This document shows positions 56,482-64,000 of a DNA stretch of 64,000 bases, piece by piece. A program made the position numbers and the translations under genes. The stretch is taken from positions 1 through 64,000 of IMG/VR virus record IMGVR_UViG_3300000553_000030; one strand, 5' to 3'. Every line of letters starts with the position of its first letter. Within the stretch, counting starts at the first letter, position 1. A model generated the notes under the pieces. It worked only from the letters and a program-made list of their open reading frames with translations. It had not been told where the DNA came from and searched no databases. The DNA comes from a virus.

Positions 56482-58227
56482 TTATTTACCCCAGTCTATA
56501 TCATCGTCCAAATTCAAATTCTTTCCCACCTGAGAAAAGTCTCCAACCCACTGTCCTTTTACCCATCGTAAATTGATATCGAATTGAATTATGGATCTAT
56601 TCCCAATAAATACCTCAATTTTAGAGGAAAAGTCTGAATAATCTTCTTTGGGGGTGGAGACTACTTTAAATTGTCCCGATTTTTCTTTCGTGGCAATCGC
56701 ATTATAAGAAGGTATCATATACACTTTCTTCCCACCTCTGGAAACATACATATAAGATGTCGCATTTTCCGATGCCAAGGATTTGGCCAAGAATAATGGA
56801 ATGTTTGCAGTCTTGTTGTTTTTATTATCATTGATATAGCGATTGATATTATCAGTCAAAAATTTCTTTTTATATTCTGTATATTTTCCGATAAAGTTTC
56901 TAATTTCACTGCTTGCTGCTGGATGAGATATGTTTTTTAGATCTCCGTATAGTTTAGAATAAAATTTTTCCATATTTGAATTCTGACTATATATAGGATA
57001 TGTTATTGTTTTAGGGTCAAATGGGGCTATGGAACCAAATTTTTTCTTATCATATTTCGTGTAAATGGAATTTAATCCACCTACGTAAAATCTTAATAGT
57101 GTATCAATATCTGTCGGATATCGCTTATATAATTCTTCCAAAAGACTTGTGTTCTCTCCATATACAATTCCACATAAATTTTGTAATGTTTCTCGTGTGG
57201 ATACATATCCCAGCTGTCCTGCCTGATATTTGAGAGAAATACTCAGTTTTTCTTCTGATGTTATCGTAATAATCGCGTCGGCTACAGTTTTCATCCCAGT
57301 TGCAAATACTCTGATAATAAATTGTGGTTGTTTTTCCCCATACAATTCATAAAATTTTTCGTATGCTCCGGCTGCACAATTAGCGGCGTCATCCCTGCGC
57401 AGCATTATCTCAGGGGAATATTCCGGAACACCTTTCAATACATCTTCAAATAGTGTCATTATTTTTTGTCTATTTTCCGGAGTAATTTTAATAGCAGAAT
57501 TCAATACCTTCCGTAGACTGTCATTATTTGTTACACTGGCAAGATTGTTTACTTTGGAATTTCCTTGATGGAGCATTTCAGATAGTGCTATTACAAAGAA
57601 GCATTCATGTAAATGTTCTGTTAACCCGACAATTGATATTTGTCCGGAAGTTTTCTTGGCGGGATTTATGAAAAATGTGTTTAATTGTTTCCCAATGGGA
57701 AGATAAAATAAAACATAATCAGAACCTTCTAGTTCCCATAATGACATCGTTTTATCTTCAGGACCATCATAAATTATGGGCCAATGACCAGAAATCTTAA
57801 TCTGAAGTTTTTCGTGGGTTGATGTTCCGGGTGGACATCTTTTTATTAACGAATTGTTATCAATGGAATCGAGAACCGATAGCATTTCCACTGCCCCTTC
57901 ATATGCCTTCTTTTCCTGGGGCGTTTCTTTTGGGATATCATTGAGATATTTTTGTTTAACAACTTTGAGTTTGTTAAGGAATGCCTGTTGGACCTTTAAT
58001 TCGGTGTATTCTGTAGTATCCCCTGGCATTAATGTTAGCTCATCTAATACCCCCGCACTTTCAAATAGAAAATTTAATTTGTTTATATCGAAATAGTGTT
58101 GGTATTCGTTTTCAATCAAGAAAGACTCAAAGTGATACAAGTCTTGACTATTTTTAATATCAAAGTATGCACCACCATCTTCTCTCTCGGCAAAATATTC
58201 GGTTAGTATGTTATCTAAAGTGACCAT
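56482..58227 (-). CDS. Large hypothetical protein (581 aa)
   Basis: Begins MVTLDNILTEYFAERED. It has an acidic N-terminal domain, a middle with EKLSISLKYQAGQLGYVSTRETLQNLCG and a beta-rich C terminus. The segment D-A-I-I-T-I ... S-L-K-Y-Q could be a PD-(D/E)XK-like core, but this is weak. An ATATTTATA box precedes it. It lies next to structural genes. Confidence 0.5.
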   Translation of the reverse strand: MVTLDNILTEYFAEREDGGAYFDIKNSQDLYHFESFLIENEYQHYFDINKLNFLFESAGVLDELTLMPGDTTEYTELKVQQAFLNKLKVVKQKYLNDIPKETPQEKKAYEGAVEMLSVLDSIDNNSLIKRCPPGTSTHEKLQIKISGHWPIIYDGPEDKTMSLWELEGSDYVLFYLPIGKQLNTFFINPAKKTSGQISIVGLTEHLHECFFVIALSEMLHQGNSKVNNLASVTNNDSLRKVLNSAIKITPENRQKIMTLFEDVLKGVPEYSPEIMLRRDDAANCAAGAYEKFYELYGEKQPQFIIRVFATGMKTVADAIITITSEEKLSISLKYQAGQLGYVSTRETLQNLCGIVYGENTSLLEELYKRYPTDIDTLLRFYVGGLNSIYTKYDKKKFGSIAPFDPKTITYPIYSQNSNMEKFYSKLYGDLKNISHPAASSEIRNFIGKYTEYKKKFLTDNINRYINDNKNNKTANIPLFLAKSLASENATSYMYVSRGGKKVYMIPSYNAIATKEKSGQFKVVSTPKEDYSDFSSKIEVFIGNRSIIQFDINLRWVKGQWVGDFSQVGKNLNLDDDIDWGK

Positions 58228-58238
58228 TATAGTATAAC

Positions 58239-58247
58239 TATAAATAT
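58239..58247 (-). promoter_or_regulatory. ATATTTATA box before the 581-aa gene
   Basis: Minus strand ATATTTATAGTTATACTATAATG with the ATG at 58227. The gap between this and the plus-strand box at 58389 (58248-58388) holds no gene I can see. Confidence 0.4.
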
Positions 58248-58388
58248 GGCCAGCATTAACAAAAATATCATTATAATTCGATGTAAATCATGTCATGATA
58301 GTTTTTTCCGGCATAACACTTAATAGGAAACTGGTCTTTAATCATTATCTGCTTAATTAATAAAATTGTCGTTTACAGTTTATCGTTT

Positions 58389-58398
58389 ATATTTATTA
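58389..58398 (+). promoter_or_regulatory. ATATTTATTA box of the decayed plus-strand cassette
   Basis: Two bases before the ATG of the MGRK leader, preceded by spaced GTTTA units (GTTTACAGTTTATCGTTTAT). Confidence 0.45.
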
Positions 58399-58400
58399 AC

Positions 58401-58562
58401 ATGGGAAGAAAACAAATATATAAAACGTATGAACAATTGCTTGCGGTTAATAAGCTTCGCGCAAATGAATATTATGCAAAAAATAAAGACGTTGTAAATA
58501 AGAAGCGACGAGAACGATATAAACAATTAAAGAATCAGTCGAGGTTGATTATCAATGAGTAG
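58401..58562 (+). CDS. MGRK-type basic leader ORF (53 aa) of decayed cassette
   Basis: MGRKQIYKTYEQLLAVNK, then YYAKNKDVVNKKRRERYKQ, a strongly basic helix. Its stop TAG overlaps the endonuclease start at 58555 by eight bases (ATGAGTAG), the same kind of join as in RHH cassettes. Confidence 0.68.
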   Translation: MGRKQIYKTYEQLLAVNKLRANEYYAKNKDVVNKKRRERYKQLKNQSRLIINE

Positions 58563-59098
58563 AAAATGGGATACTGAAAAATTTATTAAATTTGCTGATT
58601 CTATTAGGGGAAACGAATATAATTATAACAAATTTATTTATAAAAACAGTTATACTAAAGGGATAATCATACATAGAACGTGCGGGAATGAATTTTTACA
58701 AAGTCCAAATGCTCATATAAGTAAAAAATATGGTTGTCCAGTTTGTGGAGGGACGTTTAAATCTAATACTGTTAATTTTATAAATAATGCAAAAAATATA
58801 CACCAAAATAAATATGATTATTCAAAATTCGTGTATATTAACAATTCGACCATATGATTCTAAAGCCAATACAATCTATGAATTTCTAGGAGATTACTGG
58901 CATGGAAACCCAGTCAAATATGACAAAAACAATACAAACGAAAAATGTAAAAAAACATTTGGAGAATTGTATAAAAACACCTTTATACGATTAAACAAAT
59001 TGAAAGACTCTGGATACGTAGTTAAATATATTTGGGAATATGATTGGATTCTATTTAAGAACAAACTAGACAACTGTCCGAAAATTATAAATCTATGA
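58555..59098 (+). pseudogene. Decayed HG-finger / Vsr-like homing endonuclease
   Basis: One complete HG-finger repeat (EFLQSPNAHISKKYGCPVCGG) and the start of a second (IHQNKYDYSKFVYIN) are followed by a frame change near 58840 and directly by IYEFLGDYWHGNPVKYD and YIWEYDW, the end of the nuclease. The rest of repeat 2, its Cys-His knuckle and the linker are missing, so a deletion with frameshift has occurred. Its 3' end overlaps the polymerase-like gene on the other strand by 14 bases. Confidence 0.75.
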
Positions 59099-60473
59099 TG
59101 GCCATGTTATGATATGTTCTTCCTGCGTAACATTTAACGGGGAATTGCTCATTAACTAATATGTCTCTAACAGTTTTTAACATTTCTACACCATCACCAC
59201 TATACGCATCCACCAGTATAGAATCATATACATACAATACAACCCTACTTTGTTTAGTTTTCAAATATTCATTAATCCGTTTAATTAAAGGCATACCAAA
59301 TTCTATTTCACTTGATTGAAGAATATAATTAAACAATTTATTGGGATTTGCGTCAATAATGTGATTTTTGGTTATTCTTCTCTTGAAAATCGGTGTTTCA
59401 ACATATCCATTCTCATTGAAGAATTCCCAGCGGTGTTTAACATACTCATTAACCTTCTGAAAGTATGGTATATGCAGATATTCATCTTTAACACCACCGT
59501 ACAAATTCAAAAATGTCAATTGTTTGGCTTTCTTTAATAATTCAACATCAATAGTATCAGTATTGAAGAATTGTTTGCCAAGATATTCATAAATATTTAC
59601 ACCCATACCAATCGGATATTTAACCAAATTGGCAATAATTCGTGGATGATATGCACTATAATCCATTGTAATAAGCATTCCGTCGTTACCAAATCGGGAT
59701 ACAAAACTACGACGGCTCCCATCATCTTTCTTTAATGCAGCATAATTAATACCACCAAAATGGTTACTGGGTCTTCCTGTCGAAGTATATAAATTGTACT
59801 CAGTATAAACCATATCCAACTCAATCGGTTTATCTGAAAAATGTTTATTATATTCTTCCAAATTGACTTTCATACCATTTGCCTCAATATCACACAATGT
59901 TTCGGCAATAACTGTATTCATTTGTCGATATGCATCGCTTGTTATGAAATTTAACATATCATTTTTATAATAATCGAACTTATCTTCAAATGCTTCGAGA
60001 TGCTTGGCAAGCGGGACTATATTATTCAATTTATGTTGATTATACTGTTTGGTTTTGACAAAATCATGGTACTTTGTCGTAAAGTCCTCTGTATCATGTT
60101 CTATAAGACCTTCTTGGAATTTATATAGTATGATGTCATCCACTTCCTGATGCCCAAATATGTGCATAAATCGCTTTTTATCGGTTACAAACACATTTTT
60201 GGTCACTTTTACGATATCTGGTATGACATTTAGATGATTTAATTCAAAGTTATGAACATCTTGGTGCCAAATATTGATACAATATGTAACATTTGAGTCG
60301 ATGTTCTTTATAAAAATGGCAATTACTCTAGTATATGGTGCACTTGATACTGGATTCCCTTGATATTTGGGGTGTTTATCGGGGTCAGCAATAACATAAT
60401 CAACAAACACTTTTTGGAGTGCAATGTCACTTAAAAATTGTTGATATTGTTGTTCTGATTTTATAACTACCAT
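59085..60473 (-). CDS. Compact family A DNA polymerase-like protein (462 aa)
   Basis: The C-terminal half has TSTGRPSNHFGGINYAAL, MDYSAYHPRIIANL (motif A, D-Y-S), LKKAKQLTFLNLYGG (motif B, K...YG) and VLYVYDSILVDA (motif C, D in place of the usual HDE). The N-terminal half is diverged and lacks clear exonuclease motifs. At 462 residues it is much shorter than Pol I. A second polymerase beside family B could serve repair, translesion or a special step. TTGACA/TACAGT lie six bases before the ATG. Confidence 0.75.
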   Translation of the reverse strand: MVVIKSEQQYQQFLSDIALQKVFVDYVIADPDKHPKYQGNPVSSAPYTRVIAIFIKNIDSNVTYCINIWHQDVHNFELNHLNVIPDIVKVTKNVFVTDKKRFMHIFGHQEVDDIILYKFQEGLIEHDTEDFTTKYHDFVKTKQYNQHKLNNIVPLAKHLEAFEDKFDYYKNDMLNFITSDAYRQMNTVIAETLCDIEANGMKVNLEEYNKHFSDKPIELDMVYTEYNLYTSTGRPSNHFGGINYAALKKDDGSRRSFVSRFGNDGMLITMDYSAYHPRIIANLVKYPIGMGVNIYEYLGKQFFNTDTIDVELLKKAKQLTFLNLYGGVKDEYLHIPYFQKVNEYVKHRWEFFNENGYVETPIFKRRITKNHIIDANPNKLFNYILQSSEIEFGMPLIKRINEYLKTKQSRVVLYVYDSILVDAYSGDGVEMLKTVRDILVNEQFPVKCYAGRTYHNMAIIDL

Positions 60474-60479
60474 AACATG

Positions 60480-60508
60480 ACTGTATATGATTATGGTAAA
60501 TATGTCAA
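60480..60508 (-). promoter_or_regulatory. Candidate promoter of the family A polymerase-like gene
   Basis: Minus strand TTGACA (60508-60503), 17-bp spacer, TACAGT (60485-60480), then six bases and the ATG at 60473. Same geometry as the family B polymerase promoter, giving a leaderless message. Confidence 0.45.
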
Positions 60509-60514
60509 GATATT

Positions 60515-63151
60515 TTAACCAAACTTGGAAATATCACCAACTGGACGAATTGCACACACTACCGTTGTTTTCCACGAATTACTTTCTAGTTGATGTTTTA
60601 GTTCTTTTATTTGAAATACAAATTTGTTTGTGTATGGTTCTGGTAAATTTTTTACCGCAAGAATTTGGAATGTTTTGAATCCACCGAGACCGAGAATTTC
60701 AAATTCCACAGAAGTCCCCGGCATTACAGCATTATTTGAACTAGAATCTCCACCGGTTGGATTTGCCAATAATGACATGGCCTTTGATTTATAAATTTCT
60801 GGTATAGTTAATTGTGATTCCAAGATATGGTCACTTGCTGTGGCACTTGTACTTTCCACCCTTCTAAAAATAAGAGCACCCTCATTTATACTTTTTAACG
60901 CACCCGCTAACAATTCCTTTTGTTTGTCTGGATTTATTGCCAACTCTTTTTTACGATCTGCTATTTTTGTCAATTTCAGACTTATTGGGTCCCACACATC
61001 ATATGTTGGGCTTGTTATTAGTGCATTTTGTACAGTTAGTGGAGTTGCTGTTGCAGGATTTGCGGAGGCCGATGGAGAATTAATCTGAGATTGTCCATTA
61101 TCATGTTGAACGTGGTTTAGAATTGCCGATGCTATACTGTCTTTCATAGCCACTTCAAATTTAAAATTTTCTGATATTGATTCTTGTACAAATGGTTCCA
61201 AATAATATAAATATGTATCTGATGTGTCTACTCCAAACTGGGTTTTGTTATTTAAATCTTGCGGTTTTGTTGGAAAGAAATTTTCGTCGTTTATATATAC
61301 ATTATTAGAATCCTTTATTACTATTAAATTCCATTTATTTGGAAATAAATTGTTTAGTCTATTACATACATATTTTAATAAATCTTCTATACTTTCTGTT
61401 TGACATGCTTCCTTTACAAAGTCAGTACTTACATAGATATTTTCTAACAATCCTCTATCTGGGCTATCTATGCTCGGAAATGCCAATGGAGCTTGATCTG
61501 TTGTTCTATAATTTAGAACTTTATTTAAATTTTGTCTATGTGTAGACCGAAGAATTTTAAATACCTGTGCATCATCTTGATTGCTTATTTGAGAATCTGA
61601 TGTTGGCGGGGAAAATTTACCGGAAAGAAAAAATGGATTGCGTTGATCTAATATGGATGTACTCAATACGAGTCTTTCATCTAAAAAAGATTCTGGATAG
61701 TAAAACGGTGCCTTTGCATTTGGAATAAGAATATCGACATCCCAAGATATCATATTAATATCTCCGCCAATCATTTCCCCCCTAAATAAAATTTTACCAT
61801 ATGTTGGTGTTGTGTTTCTACCAGTCTTCGCCCAGTTAATAGCCTTTTGTGATATGATAAAATTATTGATCTCATTAAAAAATAATTTTAATGCTACATA
61901 TTTTTTCTTTTTATTTCCGATTGCTGTTGTATTGAAAAATGGCTGTGTACTTTTTATAACTAAAGAGTCGGAAATGGATCCAGCTTGCCAAGCCAAAGTA
62001 TACCCACTACCAAGAAATCCGCTTGGCTTGGCGACATAATCTGACGGAGAAAATACACAAAGTCTATCAGCCACATTTAAATTCTGTAATCCGTGTGTTT
62101 TCTCATAATCTGTTACATTAGAATCCGCATTGGCAAACATCTGTTGTTCAAAATACTTTTCAAAATATTCCTTAAAACTATTAGTCGATTTTTTGGTATC
62201 ATCTCCGCCATCAACCTTTGATTCATTGGTAAGATTATTCAATAACATTGCATTCACAAATTTTGAATTTGATGCTATTGTTGTAGTACAATTAAAACTA
62301 TTGTCTGAACTATCAAATGAAAACCCATAGTTTGTTATTCTTCCTATCATTCCATCATAGTTTCCGGATGATTTCTTCACGTTTCTTTCAAATATTTCTG
62401 GACAGGAGAATGCTGAAAATATTCCATTACCAACCTTAGTAACATTAAATCCACTTCCAGATATTGATATTTCTGATGTATTTTTATCAACTACTAACCC
62501 ATAATCGGCAGCATTCCATGGATCTATAAACTTATCATTAGCAGCATCTGGAGATAAATCTAATAAGCTATCCGAAGAAAAATTATTCCATCCCCATTCC
62601 ACTGTAACAGATATAACGGGGTTTAGAAAAAATGGTATCATTAACTCAAGTTGTGCCAATGAAAAGCATTTCCAATGAATTTCTGCCTGTCTATATACAT
62701 CTTTTTTTATATCTACTGATATGGATGCTATTACTGGCGGAGGTCTAAACTTCTGTAATACAGAATCATTTGTATTATCTATTTGGATTGGATTTCCTCT
62801 TCTATCATAACCAACAGTTTGCAATTTTCCTGGATTAACACTTCCAACATTATTATTAATTCCATATCTATCATAAAACCCAACATTTCCTTGAGAAAAA
62901 ACAAATCCTTCTATTATTTTGTTTACATTTTTATACGGAGAAGTCATTGAACCAAATTTTACCTCTGCCAATGATGCCACTCGTATCCACGAAGTTAATG
63001 GGCCTTTATATGCATCAGAATATACTGTTTGTGTATTTGGGGTTCCCGGAGAATTAAGCCCATAACTTGCTCTTCTTCTCAATTCTGTTCTTATATAACT
63101 AGGAATTGGAAAGTTTGACCACGGAGGTGACATTTGTTGCGTTGTTGCCAT
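60515..63151 (-). CDS. Large baseplate/virion structural protein (878 aa)
   Basis: Long beta-rich protein starting MATTQQMSPPWSNFPIP, with WKCFSLAQLELMIPFFLNPVISVTVEWGWN and many Asn/Ser-rich loops, a style seen in large baseplate wedge or tail-assembly proteins of T4-like phages. Its gene follows the gp53-like and tail-tube-cap-like genes. C-terminal part (SVEFEILGLGGFKTFQIL, YTNKFVFQIKEL) is also beta-rich. I cannot name the exact subunit. Confidence 0.6.
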   Translation of the reverse strand: MATTQQMSPPWSNFPIPSYIRTELRRRASYGLNSPGTPNTQTVYSDAYKGPLTSWIRVASLAEVKFGSMTSPYKNVNKIIEGFVFSQGNVGFYDRYGINNNVGSVNPGKLQTVGYDRRGNPIQIDNTNDSVLQKFRPPPVIASISVDIKKDVYRQAEIHWKCFSLAQLELMIPFFLNPVISVTVEWGWNNFSSDSLLDLSPDAANDKFIDPWNAADYGLVVDKNTSEISISGSGFNVTKVGNGIFSAFSCPEIFERNVKKSSGNYDGMIGRITNYGFSFDSSDNSFNCTTTIASNSKFVNAMLLNNLTNESKVDGGDDTKKSTNSFKEYFEKYFEQQMFANADSNVTDYEKTHGLQNLNVADRLCVFSPSDYVAKPSGFLGSGYTLAWQAGSISDSLVIKSTQPFFNTTAIGNKKKKYVALKLFFNEINNFIISQKAINWAKTGRNTTPTYGKILFRGEMIGGDINMISWDVDILIPNAKAPFYYPESFLDERLVLSTSILDQRNPFFLSGKFSPPTSDSQISNQDDAQVFKILRSTHRQNLNKVLNYRTTDQAPLAFPSIDSPDRGLLENIYVSTDFVKEACQTESIEDLLKYVCNRLNNLFPNKWNLIVIKDSNNVYINDENFFPTKPQDLNNKTQFGVDTSDTYLYYLEPFVQESISENFKFEVAMKDSIASAILNHVQHDNGQSQINSPSASANPATATPLTVQNALITSPTYDVWDPISLKLTKIADRKKELAINPDKQKELLAGALKSINEGALIFRRVESTSATASDHILESQLTIPEIYKSKAMSLLANPTGGDSSSNNAVMPGTSVEFEILGLGGFKTFQILAVKNLPEPYTNKFVFQIKELKHQLESNSWKTTVVCAIRPVGDISKFG

Positions 63152-63155
63152 ATTG

Positions 63156-63458
63156 TTAACTATTTAATTGATTAAATTGACTTATTATCTGTTCTACATT
63201 TGTAGGTATACGTAGTTGTAAACCAGGCTTAACACTCAATCTTCCTGTTCCTAAATTATTTGCCATCGCAATAATCCACCATAAACCAGAGTCATTATAA
63301 AATTTATATGCCATGTAATCAAGATAATCTGTATCGCCGGTTATATAAATAGTATCACTGTCTTGCGCATCTATAACAGGATATAGTCTAGAACCAAAAA
63401 ATATTTTACCATTGTTGCTAGCATTTATATTGTAATTTGAATTATATCTCGTTATCAT
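63156..63458 (-). CDS. Baseplate wedge protein, gp53-like with LysM-type end
   Basis: DTIYITGDTDYLDYMAYKFYNDSGLWWIIAMANN and LSVKPGLQLRIP match the gp53-type wedge protein, whose C-terminal half is LysM-like. I place the start at 63458 (MITRYNSNYN), overlapping the upstream stop at 63442, instead of the longer frame to 63476. Confidence 0.72.
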   Translation of the reverse strand: MITRYNSNYNINASNNGKIFFGSRLYPVIDAQDSDTIYITGDTDYLDYMAYKFYNDSGLWWIIAMANNLGTGRLSVKPGLQLRIPTNVEQIISQFNQLNS

Positions 63459-63999
63459 TTTTCTTTGCCTTAGCATGTGCTATCTTGGAATTTTTTGGGG
63501 CATCTCCTACCAACAATTTATCTGAGAATTTTCCGTCGTCTGGATTCATCGGATTATAACTACCAAAATTATGATCTCCCATTTGAGGAAGAGTTTGTTC
63601 TAAGAGTTTACTTTGAATTGTTATTTCTACTACCCGTGGAAATTGCGCTGCCATTCCATTAGCATGAGGTTTTCCGTATGGGTTTTTAACTGTTATAATT
63701 CCGTTAAAATAAGACCAATCGACTTGGGATGCTAAATTTTCAGATAATGTTTCCCATTGTGCTTCGTCTGGGATAGTAAGTCCAATATTATCAATAACAA
63801 TTGGTTGTTCTTTATACATATTACCAATTGTCACGGTCATCATTGGTGGTATTATAAAATGCGACACAATATTATTGGCAGAATTGGTTACATTTGTATA
63901 TCCAGACGGTTTGACAGATGTCATTAGATAATTGATTCTTTGCCACATTGGCATCAGTTCCAACAAACTACTGGCCACAACTATGAAGTTGAAGCCCAA
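63442..63999 (-). CDS. Baseplate / tail-tube cap-like protein, C-terminal part (runs off the window)
   Basis: PPMMTVTIGNMYKEQPIVIDNIGLTIPDEAQWET is the kind of sequence found in gp48/gp54-type tube-cap proteins, and RVVEITIQSKLLEQ follows. The frame is open to the window edge, so the true start is probably outside. Confidence 0.6.
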   Translation of the reverse strand: MGFNFIVVASSLLELMPMWQRINYLMTSVKPSGYTNVTNSANNIVSHFIIPPMMTVTIGNMYKEQPIVIDNIGLTIPDEAQWETLSENLASQVDWSYFNGIITVKNPYGKPHANGMAAQFPRVVEITIQSKLLEQTLPQMGDHNFGSYNPMNPDDGKFSDKLLVGDAPKNSKIAHAKAKKNDNEI

Positions 64000-64000
64000 T

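Overview
This AT-rich window is a section of a large tailed-phage genome of the T4-like (contractile tail) type. It carries a family B replicative DNA polymerase, a gp41/DnaB-type helicase, a gp32-type single-strand DNA-binding protein, a RecA recombinase, a gp62-like clamp-loader subunit, a FEN/RNase H-type exonuclease, a B12-dependent (class II) ribonucleotide reductase, a dUTPase, a dNMP kinase and baseplate proteins (gp53-like, tail-tube-cap-like). A large block of glycosyltransferases, methyltransferases and nucleotide-sugar genes suggests surface-glycan or virion modification. The host cannot be named from sequence. No tRNA, rRNA, CRISPR array or group I intron was recognised.

Layout: 1-7.7 kb (minus) holds small hypothetical genes, an HNH homing endonuclease, DNA polymerase B in two overlapping ORFs, and an exported FecR-like protein. 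7.8-29.9 kb (plus) holds a RecB-like nuclease, small genes, the glycan cluster and dUTPase. 29.9-58.2 kb (minus) holds nucleotide metabolism, clamp loader, small proteins, candidate head proteins, ribonucleotide reductase, helicase, exonuclease, RecA, SSB and structural genes. 58.4-59.1 kb (plus) is a decayed endonuclease cassette. 59.1-64 kb (minus) is a compact family A-like polymerase and baseplate genes.

The outstanding property is homing-endonuclease load: 14 endonuclease genes or remnants fill about a fifth of the window. Three genes are 'fractured' by five split inteins with a free-standing endonuclease between the intein halves: recA twice, the gp41-like helicase twice, dUTPase once. 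Three of the five inteins are atypical; both recA ones have N-fragments of only 13 and 15 residues. Two glycosyltransferase genes are cut in two by endonuclease cassettes with no intein, and a FEN-type exonuclease is broken by an in-frame UAG plus a frame change next to another endonuclease gene.

The endonucleases come as modules. Four are translationally overlapped with a small upstream ribbon-helix-helix (RHH) gene, in most cases preceded by short tandem T-tract repeats. Four others sit behind a different short basic ORF starting MGRK. Nearly all have a sense-strand CTATTTATA/CTATTTATTA box close to the first start codon. At the 3' end, endonuclease codons repeatedly double as the ribosome binding site and start of the downstream host-gene fragment. 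I regard this set (operator-like repeats, late-type box, small DNA-binding leader, endonuclease, built-in restart for the broken host gene) as the most interesting system here. The fractured-gene principle itself is established (split inteins with Vsr-like endonucleases in phage metagenomes, Dassa et al. 2009); the RHH/MGRK leaders, the dUTPase locus and the restart signals are what I would check for novelty.
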